Virus record (IMG/VR): IMGVR_UViG_3300020052_000025
Location: 1 to 30,639 of that record
Length of the DNA stretch: 30,639 bases
Source: a virus
Reading direction: 5' to 3' (one strand)
The notes below the pieces were generated by a model that saw only the letters and a program-made list of their open reading frames with translations, was not told the origin of the DNA and made no database searches. The position numbers and the translations under genes are program-made. Within the stretch, counting starts at the first letter, position 1; each line of letters begins with the position of its first letter. Positions 22,540-29,703 of the stretch are shown here, one piece after another.

Positions 22540-25529
22540 CTTCCAACACCGTGCAGGACTGCTAGGCTGATCGGGCTCTGTGGTCTTGCACGAGGTGATG
22601 TAATCGCCTCGATGAATCGTGGGTGATTTAGGTTCACCACCACACAGAACGCCTGCCCCGGGTTGCTTTTGTGACAGCCTTTAAACAGGGTAACACGCTC
22701 CCGTTGTGCGATCAACGCACCGGAACTCTCAAGCTCTGAGGTGATGCGATCTAGGCTATCTCTAGTCTTTAGCAGCCACTTCTTCAGCGCCGCTTGGTTG
22801 ATCGCAATGCTGCTGCCGGGCATGACGGGGTTAGCCGCATCATGGACAACCTTAATCCGCGCAACAGCCTTGTCAGGCACTGGGAACTGCACAGACTCCT
22901 GACCTTTGCCACCGGTCGTATATTCCTCTTTGCACTCGATCAGCTGGTCGTTGTGCTCCTGCAAGAACTGACCGATTATGTCGAACGCATCTTGGCGGTT
23001 GCTTTCAGCTTCCTGACGATACTGCTCAACACAACTACACAGATACTTAATAGTGGCGTCTACGTCGAAGGGGAATAGCCCAAGGCGCTTGCCGATGTTG
23101 CCGATAATCCAGCCGCTTATAATCGCCGACTTATAGAATCGCTCAGGGGGTGCAAAGTCAAACCCGTTGTGCTTCTCAAACGCAGCCAAGCCCTTATCCC
23201 ACACCACCTTCGGTCCGCCCATAGCGACAACCGCCTCAGCAAGCTCGGGCATCGCCCAGCCGTTGTGCTCGTTGACCAGATTGTAGAAGCGTGTGCCGCG
23301 CTCGCTCTTCTCGCCGCCGATAAAGATACGGTCGTTCTGCGCAACTTCCAAGCACCGAGCTTTGACCGCCTCGTTCTGAGACATGAACTCGTCGTACTTA
23401 CCGTGCAAAGATTGGTTGGTCGTGATAAGTGTCGGGCCTTCCCAAGTCACGGGGTCACGAATCTCCCGGTTCTTGTTCATCGCAATCTTCTCGCGGCCAA
23501 GGCTCAGGTTGTAAGCCAGTGACGTAGCCGCCACGCCGTCTTGCATGGTCATCTCGTCCATAGTGGCGGGGAGGTTGTTCAGCGTACCACGGATGTTATA
23601 CAGCGCGTTGGCTGTGTCGCGGTCGCCCAGCAACAACTTATCAGGGCTGCCGATCAGGCTGTTCGCCGCCGCCAAAGCCAGAGACTTACCCGTAGTCGTC
23701 TTCGTCGAATAGATCGACATGATGAACGATGAGTTGCCTGACACGCGGCCCAGCAAACCAGCGGTAGCGATAAGCACCGCCGCGCGGATGTTGTCGGCGC
23801 CCTCAGTGTCCAGCATAGACATGGCTTCGATCCACTTCTCACGCTCCCCGTGGGGGCACAGGATACCAGCGTATCGGCTTGCCGCACCTTTGAGGCGGCG
23901 GTTGACGTTTCCAGTAGGCGAGTTAACGAGCGTTTCACCACAGAGAAACGACCCGTCTTCCTGCCAACCAAACGAAGTGAACTCAGCGCCGCTTGGCGCT
24001 TGCTGTTGTACTTGCTCCAAATATCTCATTATGTACTGCCTCAAGCGTTCTTGTTGTGGGGGTGAGCCCACCAAAATCAACTTACTCATCAGGAAGTCTG
24101 CGAAGTCGCGCCCTGCAATCGAGATGGTTGTCATTGGCATGTCAAAGAACTTCCAGCCATCACGCTCATACCGCACAGCGAGGGTAGCGGTTGCAGAGCT
24201 TGCGCTTATGTCGGTGTAGATGCCGGTGACGTGAATCTCGTAGTTGCAGATCAGCTGGCGCTCGACCATCGTTGCCGCGACCTCGTTGCCGTTTGCGTCG
24301 ACAATCTTCGTCTCGACTTCAACCTCCTGCACAACTTTGTGGTCTTGGATGATGTACGGCTTGGGCAACGTAAATACGGTTTCAGCCAACTCGTCCGAGA
24401 ATCCGCTGGGTTGTTGTACAGGAACTTGTACAACTTCTTCGCCAGACAACTGCGCAGGACTGCGCAGCTTCTCGCTCTTGTATATACATTGTGAACACCC
24501 AGTGCCGCAGAACTGCTCAAATTTTGCGCAAGTGGTAGGACCAGTGCCGTTCCACCCAGCGATCTTCTCCATGCTGGCATCCAGATCGAAGTCGGGGTGT
24601 TTCCCCGCCAGCCGAATAACTGCCGCTGGTACATCGTTGCAGTATTTAGCTAGCCCCATGGTGGCGCGCCACATGGGTTCCTCGACTCGGTTACCAGCCG
24701 CATCAGTCAGGCCGCCGCTGTCGGCGATAGCCCGTAGCTGATTGCATCGCTTGAGGACGCTCTCCAGCACCACATCACCAGAGCCGAGAACGGCGCTCAT
24801 GACACTAGACTTGGGCTTAGCCCCCGGTGCCCTGACTGGCGCCGCGCTTACCGCTTTGCCGAACCATGGGCGCAACACTGCGAACAACTCGACAGGCTCG
24901 AAGTCTGGACAGTCAGCCTTGCACTCAACGAGCTTCCATGGTATCTGCTTCTTGTGGTGCGAACCCACGGGACGCAACACCATAGATGGGTCGTGAATCT
25001 TGCTGGTATCAATCTCGACACCGTTCTGCTCCAGCGCCAAACGCAGAGCCATCGAAGCCTTGACCCAGTGGTCCGTACCGATTACCTGCGTCAGCGGCCA
25101 GTAGCAGTGGATGCCGTTGCCAGATGACACAACCATCGGCTGTGGCAAACCGATCTGGGTGAGCGCCTGCTTGAGCGCCAGCCAACCTTCTTTCTGCGTA
25201 GCGTATGGTTTGTCGCTACCAATATCCAAGTCAAAAGCCAAAGCCTTGAAAGCCGTAGCATCAACTTGGCGGCGGCGGTATTTTTGACGACCTTGATCGT
25301 CTGTGTATTCATGCCCTGCAAAGCGTCCAACGGTAAAGTAAACCGTGGAGTTAGGCTCTGCATCCCATTGTGTAATCGCCGCAACTGCTTCATCAATATC
25401 TGAGAATGAACCTCTGTTCCAGAAGATTCCGCGTGGGTCTCTGCCAGATGCGTCTGGTCTATGCACACAGATAACGATGTCGTCTTGGTTGGCGGTTACA
25501 CGAGTAATAAAAGTTTTTGTATCCAACAC
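22536..25529 (-). CDS. Primase-helicase: AEP (PrimPol-like) primase fused to DUF927-type helicase
   Basis: 997 aa. N-terminal primase: F-D-L-D-I-G with D100 and D102 (metal-binding DxD), S-G-N-G-I-H-C-Y-W with H141, and L-R-P-V-G-S-H at 185-191 follow the three-motif order of archaeo-eukaryotic-type primases. Four cysteines (C334, C341, C345, C348; pattern C-A-K-F-E-Q-F-C-G-T-G-C-S-Q-C) form a probable zinc knuckle. The C-terminal ATPase has a Walker A S-T-K-T-T-T-G-K-S (608-616), Walker B M-D-E-M (D658, E659), sensor T-T-N (N705) and probable arginine finger R725, the features of DUF927-type superfamily 3-like helicases. It should prime and unwind at the fork. The start is GTG at 25529 with AGGGG only 3 bases upstream; TTG at 25526 gives better spacing. 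The hairpin at 25545-25567 precedes it. Confidence 0.75.
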   Translation of the reverse strand: MLDTKTFITRVTANQDDIVICVHRPDASGRDPRGIFWNRGSFSDIDEAVAAITQWDAEPNSTVYFTVGRFAGHEYTDDQGRQKYRRRQVDATAFKALAFDLDIGSDKPYATQKEGWLALKQALTQIGLPQPMVVSSGNGIHCYWPLTQVIGTDHWVKASMALRLALEQNGVEIDTSKIHDPSMVLRPVGSHHKKQIPWKLVECKADCPDFEPVELFAVLRPWFGKAVSAAPVRAPGAKPKSSVMSAVLGSGDVVLESVLKRCNQLRAIADSGGLTDAAGNRVEEPMWRATMGLAKYCNDVPAAVIRLAGKHPDFDLDASMEKIAGWNGTGPTTCAKFEQFCGTGCSQCIYKSEKLRSPAQLSGEEVVQVPVQQPSGFSDELAETVFTLPKPYIIQDHKVVQEVEVETKIVDANGNEVAATMVERQLICNYEIHVTGIYTDISASSATATLAVRYERDGWKFFDMPMTTISIAGRDFADFLMSKLILVGSPPQQERLRQYIMRYLEQVQQQAPSGAEFTSFGWQEDGSFLCGETLVNSPTGNVNRRLKGAASRYAGILCPHGEREKWIEAMSMLDTEGADNIRAAVLIATAGLLGRVSGNSSFIMSIYSTKTTTGKSLALAAANSLIGSPDKLLLGDRDTANALYNIRGTLNNLPATMDEMTMQDGVAATSLAYNLSLGREKIAMNKNREIRDPVTWEGPTLITTNQSLHGKYDEFMSQNEAVKARCLEVAQNDRIFIGGEKSERGTRFYNLVNEHNGWAMPELAEAVVAMGGPKVVWDKGLAAFEKHNGFDFAPPERFYKSAIISGWIIGNIGKRLGLFPFDVDATIKYLCSCVEQYRQEAESNRQDAFDIIGQFLQEHNDQLIECKEEYTTGGKGQESVQFPVPDKAVARIKVVHDAANPVMPGSSIAINQAALKKWLLKTRDSLDRITSELESSGALIAQRERVTLFKGCHKSNPGQAFCVVVNLNHPRFIEAITSPRARPQSPISLAVLHGVGS

Positions 25530-25544
25530 TTGCCCCTGATGAAA

Positions 25545-25567
25545 AGCCCCCGGTCCAGCCGGGGGCT
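25545..25567 (-). terminator. Terminator-like hairpin upstream of primase gene
   Basis: On the - strand a 9-bp perfect stem (AGCCCCCGG / CCGGGGGCT) with a 5-base loop is followed by TTTT at 25544-25541. This is a standard intrinsic terminator for the SSB-like gene ending at 25591. Because the primase gene begins only about 16 bases further on, it may act as a partial terminator or attenuator, setting primase level below that of the upstream genes. Confidence 0.75.
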
Positions 25568-25584
25568 ATTAACTTGTTTTATCG

Positions 25585-25613
25585 AGTTTACTACTCGTCG
25601 AACAGGCTGTCGA
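25585..25613 (-). promoter_or_regulatory. Possible promoter for the primase gene
   Basis: On the - strand TCGACA (25613-25608, 5 of 6 to TTGACA) and TAAACT (25590-25585, 4 of 6 to TATAAT) are separated by 17 bp, at the end of the SSB-like gene. A start near 25578 would transcribe the hairpin at 25567-25545 and then the primase. The match is modest and could be chance. Confidence 0.25.
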
Positions 25614-26484
25614 GTTTACTCGCTAATTCACTGGATGCCTTCACCGGCGCGACCTCGGGTTTTGCCGACTTGACAGGAGCCGCAGGAGCGGCTTCTTCTT
25701 CGTAAGCATCGTCGACGGCTGGCGCGCTGATAGCTGGCTTTGCCGCAGGGGCGCTCAGGGCAGGACTGGCGTTTTGCGGTGATAGTTGGCGGGTAGCAAC
25801 TTTGGACTCGTCGCTCTTGGCCAACACATCCACACGAGCCGCCGCCTTCTCGCTCACAAAACCGTTCTGCTTGAACGTGATCTTGGGGTAGCTCGCTTGG
25901 TCATCGAAGCCCAACTGTGTAATAACTTCTTCAGGAATTAAACCGTAGTTGTCCAAGTCTTTGAAGTACTCACGCATGGCTTTCATGCCAGAGACCGGAA
26001 CGGTCAGGCTGTACACCTTGGTGGGGTCTGCGGCGGCAACCACAGCCAAGTGGCGCTGGTCTGCGCACATCTTAGACTTGGCACCACTTGGCAGAATCTT
26101 AGAGCCGAGCTGGTTGTTGGGGCAGTTTGCACAGCTATTGCTAACGGGCGACTCGACTGCCGCGTCAGGCTTCAAGCCATCATTCGAGAAGCAGCTGGGG
26201 CGAACGTTCTCAGCGGCGGCGTCATAAGCCTGACCATAGAAGACCTTGGACACGCGGGGGTTAGCGCCGACAACGATTGTGTCTAGCGTGATGCCCACGG
26301 TTGTCTCAACGCCGTCTTCGACCAAGCGGTAACGACCAGCCTTGATGCTGATGCGGGGGATACCACCGCCGCTACCACCCTCTCCGATGATGGCTGAAGT
26401 CACAGCTGATTTAGTGCCAGCTTGTTGACGGGCGGCGATACGAGCGGCAATGTGTGCCGGTACAGTTGCGAGTGCATTACTCAT
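25591..26484 (-). CDS. SSB-like phage protein with four-cysteine motif and acidic C-terminus
   Basis: 297 aa from the ATG at 26484, preceded by a GGAG ribosome site; an in-frame upstream extension to 26628 overlaps the previous gene and lacks such a site. Residues 42-90 are beta-rich (IPRISIKAGRYRLVEDGVET). Cysteines C98, C118, C121 and C140 lie in a segment NSCANCPNNQLGSKILPSGA ... MCADQRHLAV that resembles the 'C-x(2)-C-P-x(3)-x-G-S-K-x-x-P-x-G-x-x-x-x-C-x-x-x-R-x-L-A-V' pattern of phage proteins that I recall being annotated as single-stranded DNA-binding or replication accessory proteins. The C-terminal 50 residues are Ala/Pro/Lys-rich and end L-D-S-L-F-D-E, an acidic tip with the form of SSB tails. 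Position in the replication arm fits. The SSB role is inferred; no OB-fold proof can be given by eye. Confidence 0.55.
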   Translation of the reverse strand: MSNALATVPAHIAARIAARQQAGTKSAVTSAIIGEGGSGGGIPRISIKAGRYRLVEDGVETTVGITLDTIVVGANPRVSKVFYGQAYDAAAENVRPSCFSNDGLKPDAAVESPVSNSCANCPNNQLGSKILPSGAKSKMCADQRHLAVVAAADPTKVYSLTVPVSGMKAMREYFKDLDNYGLIPEEVITQLGFDDQASYPKITFKQNGFVSEKAAARVDVLAKSDESKVATRQLSPQNASPALSAPAAKPAISAPAVDDAYEEEAAPAAPVKSAKPEVAPVKASSELASKLDSLFDE

Positions 26485-26512
26485 AAAAAATTTCTCCAGT
26501 TTCAAAAGTGAC

Positions 26513-26905
26513 TTAGTCAGTAGCTTGCGCTTTGCGGAAGTTAAAGACACGGACGGATGAGAAGTTAACCCCCGGCGGAGGACTTCCGTTTGCTTCGATA
26601 TAGCTACGCACACCCGTCTTGGACGCACGTGTCTCTACCAAATCCCACAGGTCGTTAGCCTTGCAGTGTGCGAAGAACTCCTCGCGGGATGACACGGTCG
26701 CCGTTGAGTGCGTCGACCAGTAACCCAAACCCAGAGAAGTCTTAACAGTCTCAAGACCATCTTCCTGCGCTTTGGCGGTGAACCAACCTTCAAGCATCTT
26801 TAGCTTCTCGGTTAGCTTCGCCTTAGCTTCTTTGTGCGCTGCTTCCAGCGCGTCAATCTCTTTGCGCACAGCAACAAAACGCTGCGCCGCTTCTTCGTAA
26901 TTCAT
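26513..26905 (-). CDS. Uncharacterised replication-arm protein with coiled-coil N-terminus
   Basis: 130 aa, function not recognised. Residues 1-45 are a charged coiled coil (FVAVRKEIDALEAAHKEAKA), followed by a segment with T-S-L-G-L-G-Y-W-S-T-H-S and W-D-L-V-E-T-R-A-S-K-T-G-V-R-S-Y-I, then a Pro-rich turn (GSPPPGVNFSSVRVFNFRKA). A coiled-coil followed by a compact alpha/beta domain recalls the arrangement of phage Gam-like or Gp157-like proteins, but there is no decisive motif. A GGAG ribosome site lies at the end of the upstream helicase gene, whose stop is 5 bases away; the SSB-like gene follows after 28 bases. Tight packing suggests co-expression with helicase and SSB-like protein. Confidence 0.6.
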   Translation of the reverse strand: MNYEEAAQRFVAVRKEIDALEAAHKEAKAKLTEKLKMLEGWFTAKAQEDGLETVKTSLGLGYWSTHSTATVSSREEFFAHCKANDLWDLVETRASKTGVRSYIEANGSPPPGVNFSSVRVFNFRKAQATD

Positions 26906-26910
26906 AGCCC

Positions 26911-28458
26911 CTACTCCTCGTTTATCCCATTAACCAAGTTTAAAAACTCTGTCAGCGTGTTCTGCTTTGCGCGTAGTCGCCGATAAAGTTCTGCCTCAAA
27001 AGCGGTAGCCCATATGTGCCACACGCTAGTCTTGCCCGTTGTAGTCAATCGTCTGATACGAGCATTAGCCTGCTCATACTGTTCGAGTGAATATATCGGC
27101 GCAAACCAAACGATATCCTTCGCACGAGTTAGCGTCAAACCATGCGCCGCAACCTTGGGGTGCGCCAGCAAAATCTGCGGTCTGTCTGTGTGTTGGAAAT
27201 CATTAAATATCTGATCTCGCTCTGTCTTGCCAACGCTACCATGCACCGATGCAACGTCGAATCCGTCAGCAAGTAATTTCTCTTTCAACCAATCCTGAAC
27301 GCCGCGCAAGGGTACAAAAATAATTGCCTTGTCGCCGATCTCTGCAAGTAACTCAGTAAGTGTATTATACCGCGCCGAGGCGTCGATGGCAATCGTATCG
27401 TTGTCGCCATACACTACGCCGCACGATATCTGCAACAGCTTACTTAGTACAACCGCCGCGTTAGCCGCCGTGACCTCGCCTTCGGCAAACACAGACACGC
27501 AGTGGTCTTTCATGTCCTTAAACGCTTTTTGTTGTTGAGGCGTAAGCTCTGTCTTGCGCCCAACGAAGTTAGTTTGCGGCAAATCCTTACACTCGTCAAG
27601 CGAGAATCGAATCGACGGTTGCAAAACTTTCTTGCAGGTCTCCAACGCATCGGGTCTTGGCGTCCACTTAAACTGCGTAACCTTTTGCATCACCATATCT
27701 TTGAACGTGGTGAAACTCTTTGGGCAGTTCTCTGAGCCAACCAAACGTGCGAGTGTCCAAGCATCAGCGGGAGTCTGCGATATAGGTGTACCAGTTAACA
27801 GCCACAACCAAGGGTTGTGCGCGGCGGCCCACTTTGCGAACGTTTTATACCGCTGTGAACTTGGTGACTTGAGCGCGGTCGCCTCGTCATAGATCACAAC
27901 ATCAAAGCCAGTCAGGTCGCTCTGCATATTCGTAAAGCCATCGTGGTTAATGATGACGTACTGAACGCCGGGCGTCTTGAGCAGCTCTTGCCGCTTCTGC
28001 TTTGACCCTGTGCATATAACAAACGACCGGTGCGGCAAGTGATGTCGTAGCTCCCGCGCCCACACAACCTTTAGTGTAGACAGCGGCGCGATGATTAAGA
28101 CTTTGCGTGCGTCACCTTCGTCGAGCAGAAAGTCTGCCGCCCAGATAGAGCTGATCGACTTCCCAGTGCCCGGCGCATTAAGACACAGAGCGCGCTTGTG
28201 CGTAGTAAGAAACGCGGCGGTCTCTTTCTGATGCGACATCGGCTCGAATCGCGCAGGCCAGTTGTAGTACTGCAATACTGGGGGCGGAACGCTGAACCCA
28301 AGATTGCGTAGCACCAACGACTCCTCGACACCGTAGTTAAGCGCGACCATGTCTTGCCCATCGTGCGAGAACTTTTTTGCGTGCGGGATGAACTGCGCTA
28401 CGGCCTCGTTCTCCGTACTGCTAATAACAATGCGGCGCTTGTCAGGGATTACGAGCAT
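26911..28458 (-). CDS. SNF2-type DNA helicase/translocase
   Basis: 515 aa from ATG 28458. Superfamily 2 motifs in order: Q77 in the pre-motif M-S-H-Q, Walker A A-P-G-T-G-K-S (95-101), motif Ia (APLSTLKVVW), motif II Y-D-E-A-T (190-194), motif III L-T-G-T-P (221-225), then F-V-P-L-R and A-H-P-K-V-A-A-H-G-L-T-L-T (motif V) and motif VI Q-A-N-A-R-I-R-R near residue 458. This is the full set for an SNF2-like helicase, which moves on double-stranded DNA and remodels forks or removes proteins. The ATG overlaps the end of the VRR-NUC gene by 10 bp. A GTG at 28470 is an alternative start. It is encoded beside two nucleases and a polymerase, so a fork-processing or recombination role is likely. Confidence 0.88.
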   Translation of the reverse strand: MLVIPDKRRIVISSTENEAVAQFIPHAKKFSHDGQDMVALNYGVEESLVLRNLGFSVPPPVLQYYNWPARFEPMSHQKETAAFLTTHKRALCLNAPGTGKSISSIWAADFLLDEGDARKVLIIAPLSTLKVVWARELRHHLPHRSFVICTGSKQKRQELLKTPGVQYVIINHDGFTNMQSDLTGFDVVIYDEATALKSPSSQRYKTFAKWAAAHNPWLWLLTGTPISQTPADAWTLARLVGSENCPKSFTTFKDMVMQKVTQFKWTPRPDALETCKKVLQPSIRFSLDECKDLPQTNFVGRKTELTPQQQKAFKDMKDHCVSVFAEGEVTAANAAVVLSKLLQISCGVVYGDNDTIAIDASARYNTLTELLAEIGDKAIIFVPLRGVQDWLKEKLLADGFDVASVHGSVGKTERDQIFNDFQHTDRPQILLAHPKVAAHGLTLTRAKDIVWFAPIYSLEQYEQANARIRRLTTTGKTSVWHIWATAFEAELYRRLRAKQNTLTEFLNLVNGINEE

Positions 28459-28751
28459 AGTGCAGACCACCCAAGAAATTCACTCTCCCAATCGTCTACG
28501 GTGGTCTCGCGTACGATCCACACCTTAGCGCCTGCCTGCGTCAGTGCCGCGATTTCTCGCTCTTGGTTAGCCGTAGTCGTACCTCGTCCAAACTTAGTTT
28601 CCACAGCAAACATATTACCGTTAACACACCCAACAAAGTCAGGGATACCAGAGCGCCCATAGCCATTGGCAGGAGGCATAAACCACCAGCAACAGTTAGA
28701 GTTCTTGAGTACGTCTTTGACAATTTTTTTAACATCGCCTTCGTTCTTCAT
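28449..28751 (-). CDS. VRR-NUC nuclease (PD-(D/E)xK, resolvase-like)
   Basis: 100 aa, the usual size for a stand-alone VRR-NUC domain. The active-site pattern is visible: G-I-P-D (D38), then A-V-E-T-K (E51, K53), followed by Q63 in N-Q-E-R-E, as in phage VRR-NUC proteins and the nuclease part of FAN1. These cut branched or flap DNA and can resolve junctions. Its ATG (28751) overlaps the upstream nuclease stop as ATGA, and its own end overlaps the SNF2 start by 10 bp. Coupling to both suggests joint action at forks or junctions. An SNF2-VRR-NUC pairing in phage replication regions is familiar to me as a general pattern. Confidence 0.85.
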   Translation of the reverse strand: MKNEGDVKKIVKDVLKNSNCCWWFMPPANGYGRSGIPDFVGCVNGNMFAVETKFGRGTTTANQEREIAALTQAGAKVWIVRETTVDDWESEFLGWSALCS

Positions 28752-29440
28752 CGTTTACCTTTTAGTCTTGCGCTTGGACAAATATCTTTTGCAGGGCACC
28801 ACGGGCACAGGCCAGACGGCTTGGCGTCGAACACACCTAAGTCGATGACCTCTTGTACTTTGTGAAACCGTGGTGACAACGCACGCCACAGCGAATCTAA
28901 GAAACGCCGTTCGTACACCGAATTAGTAACCTCGTTAAATTTCAGCCACAGGAAAGATGTCTTTACCTTTGTGACCTCGGGGAAGTGCCAGAATACCATA
29001 GCTGCGAATAACTGCAACTGAGTTGGGTTGTCTTTAACTTTGCCAGTCTTGTAGTCTAAGCAGTACGCCGTGTCGCCGTTCACCACCAGCACGTCAGCGA
29101 TTGAGCGAATCCACACATCCTTAGCGAACCAGTCCACTGGTTGCAGGTCGGCGTTGACTGCCATCTGATACTCAAAGTACTTCGTACCTTCGCGCGCCAG
29201 TATTTTGTCGACAACGTCACCCCACTTCTCTATCGTCTGCTTGCCCTCGGTCGAGAGGGTACCCTCATCAAGGGTGCCCTTGCCTTTGGCTTCGAGGACT
29301 TCGTGAACACGGTTGCCGTACTCCGATACCTCTGAGCCTTGGTCTTGCACCCGCTTTGAAACGTATAAGTAGTCAAACTTAGCCGCGCATTGCTCGAACG
29401 TTGAAAGCCTGCTGAACGATAGCGGCATTACATTACTCAT
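28748..29440 (-). CDS. Cas4/RecB-like nuclease with Fe-S-type cysteines
   Basis: 230 aa. PD-(D/E)xK nuclease of the RecB/Cas4 family: L-S-F-S-R-L-S-T-F-E-Q-C-A at the start, H46 in G-N-R-V-H-E-V-L-E, D116 in I-A-D-V, D129-Y-K131 and Q141 (the QxxxY-type position). Cys18 together with C212, C215 and C221 (C-P-W-C-P-A-K-D-I-C) gives the one-plus-three cysteine arrangement that binds a 4Fe-4S cluster in Cas4 and AddB. It should be a DNA exonuclease or end-trimming enzyme acting on 5' or 3' ends; polarity cannot be told. No CRISPR or Cas partner is present, so it is a phage recombination or replication nuclease rather than part of adaptive immunity. TAATG coupling links it to the 87-aa gene upstream. 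Confidence 0.82.
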   Translation of the reverse strand: MSNVMPLSFSRLSTFEQCAAKFDYLYVSKRVQDQGSEVSEYGNRVHEVLEAKGKGTLDEGTLSTEGKQTIEKWGDVVDKILAREGTKYFEYQMAVNADLQPVDWFAKDVWIRSIADVLVVNGDTAYCLDYKTGKVKDNPTQLQLFAAMVFWHFPEVTKVKTSFLWLKFNEVTNSVYERRFLDSLWRALSPRFHKVQEVIDLGVFDAKPSGLCPWCPAKDICPSARLKGKR

Positions 29441-29703
29441 TAGTCTTCCTCAAGTGCTAGCAAACCTAGCTGTGTGTTTAGCAAATCAATGCACTGCTGA
29501 ATAACATCACGCTTATGGAACGCGTATCGGTTTGATCTACCAGCCGAAACCAGAGCAAGGAACTCACCTTCCAGTATGCGAACGTCGCCGTCTATACAGC
29601 GTAGCGTCACACGAATGTCTGGGTTAGGTACGCCGATGTCTGTCTCGACGTTTAACCAGATTGGTAAGCGTCCGTCAAAGACCTCGTCACTTGGCTTCAC
29701 CAT
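29440..29703 (-). CDS. Uncharacterised small replication-arm protein
   Basis: 87 aa from ATG 29703, not recognised. The start is chosen because AGGGG lies 7 bases upstream; a GTG at 29727 is an in-frame alternative. The sequence alternates beta-type and charged stretches (FDGRLPIWLNVETDIGVPNP; IRVTLRCIDGDVRILEGEFL) and ends in a helix (CIDLLNTQLGLLALEED). No enzymatic motif or membrane segment. It overlaps the 3' end of the DNA polymerase gene by 17 bp and shares TAATG with the Cas4-like nuclease, so it is part of the same operon. It could be a polymerase or nuclease accessory protein, but that is guesswork from position. Confidence 0.5.
   Translation of the reverse strand: MVKPSDEVFDGRLPIWLNVETDIGVPNPDIRVTLRCIDGDVRILEGEFLALVSAGRSNRYAFHKRDVIQQCIDLLNTQLGLLALEED

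Noticed and set aside
26485-26628. N-terminal extension of the SSB-like protein
   Set aside because: It overlaps the 130-aa gene and a GGAG site supports ATG 26484.
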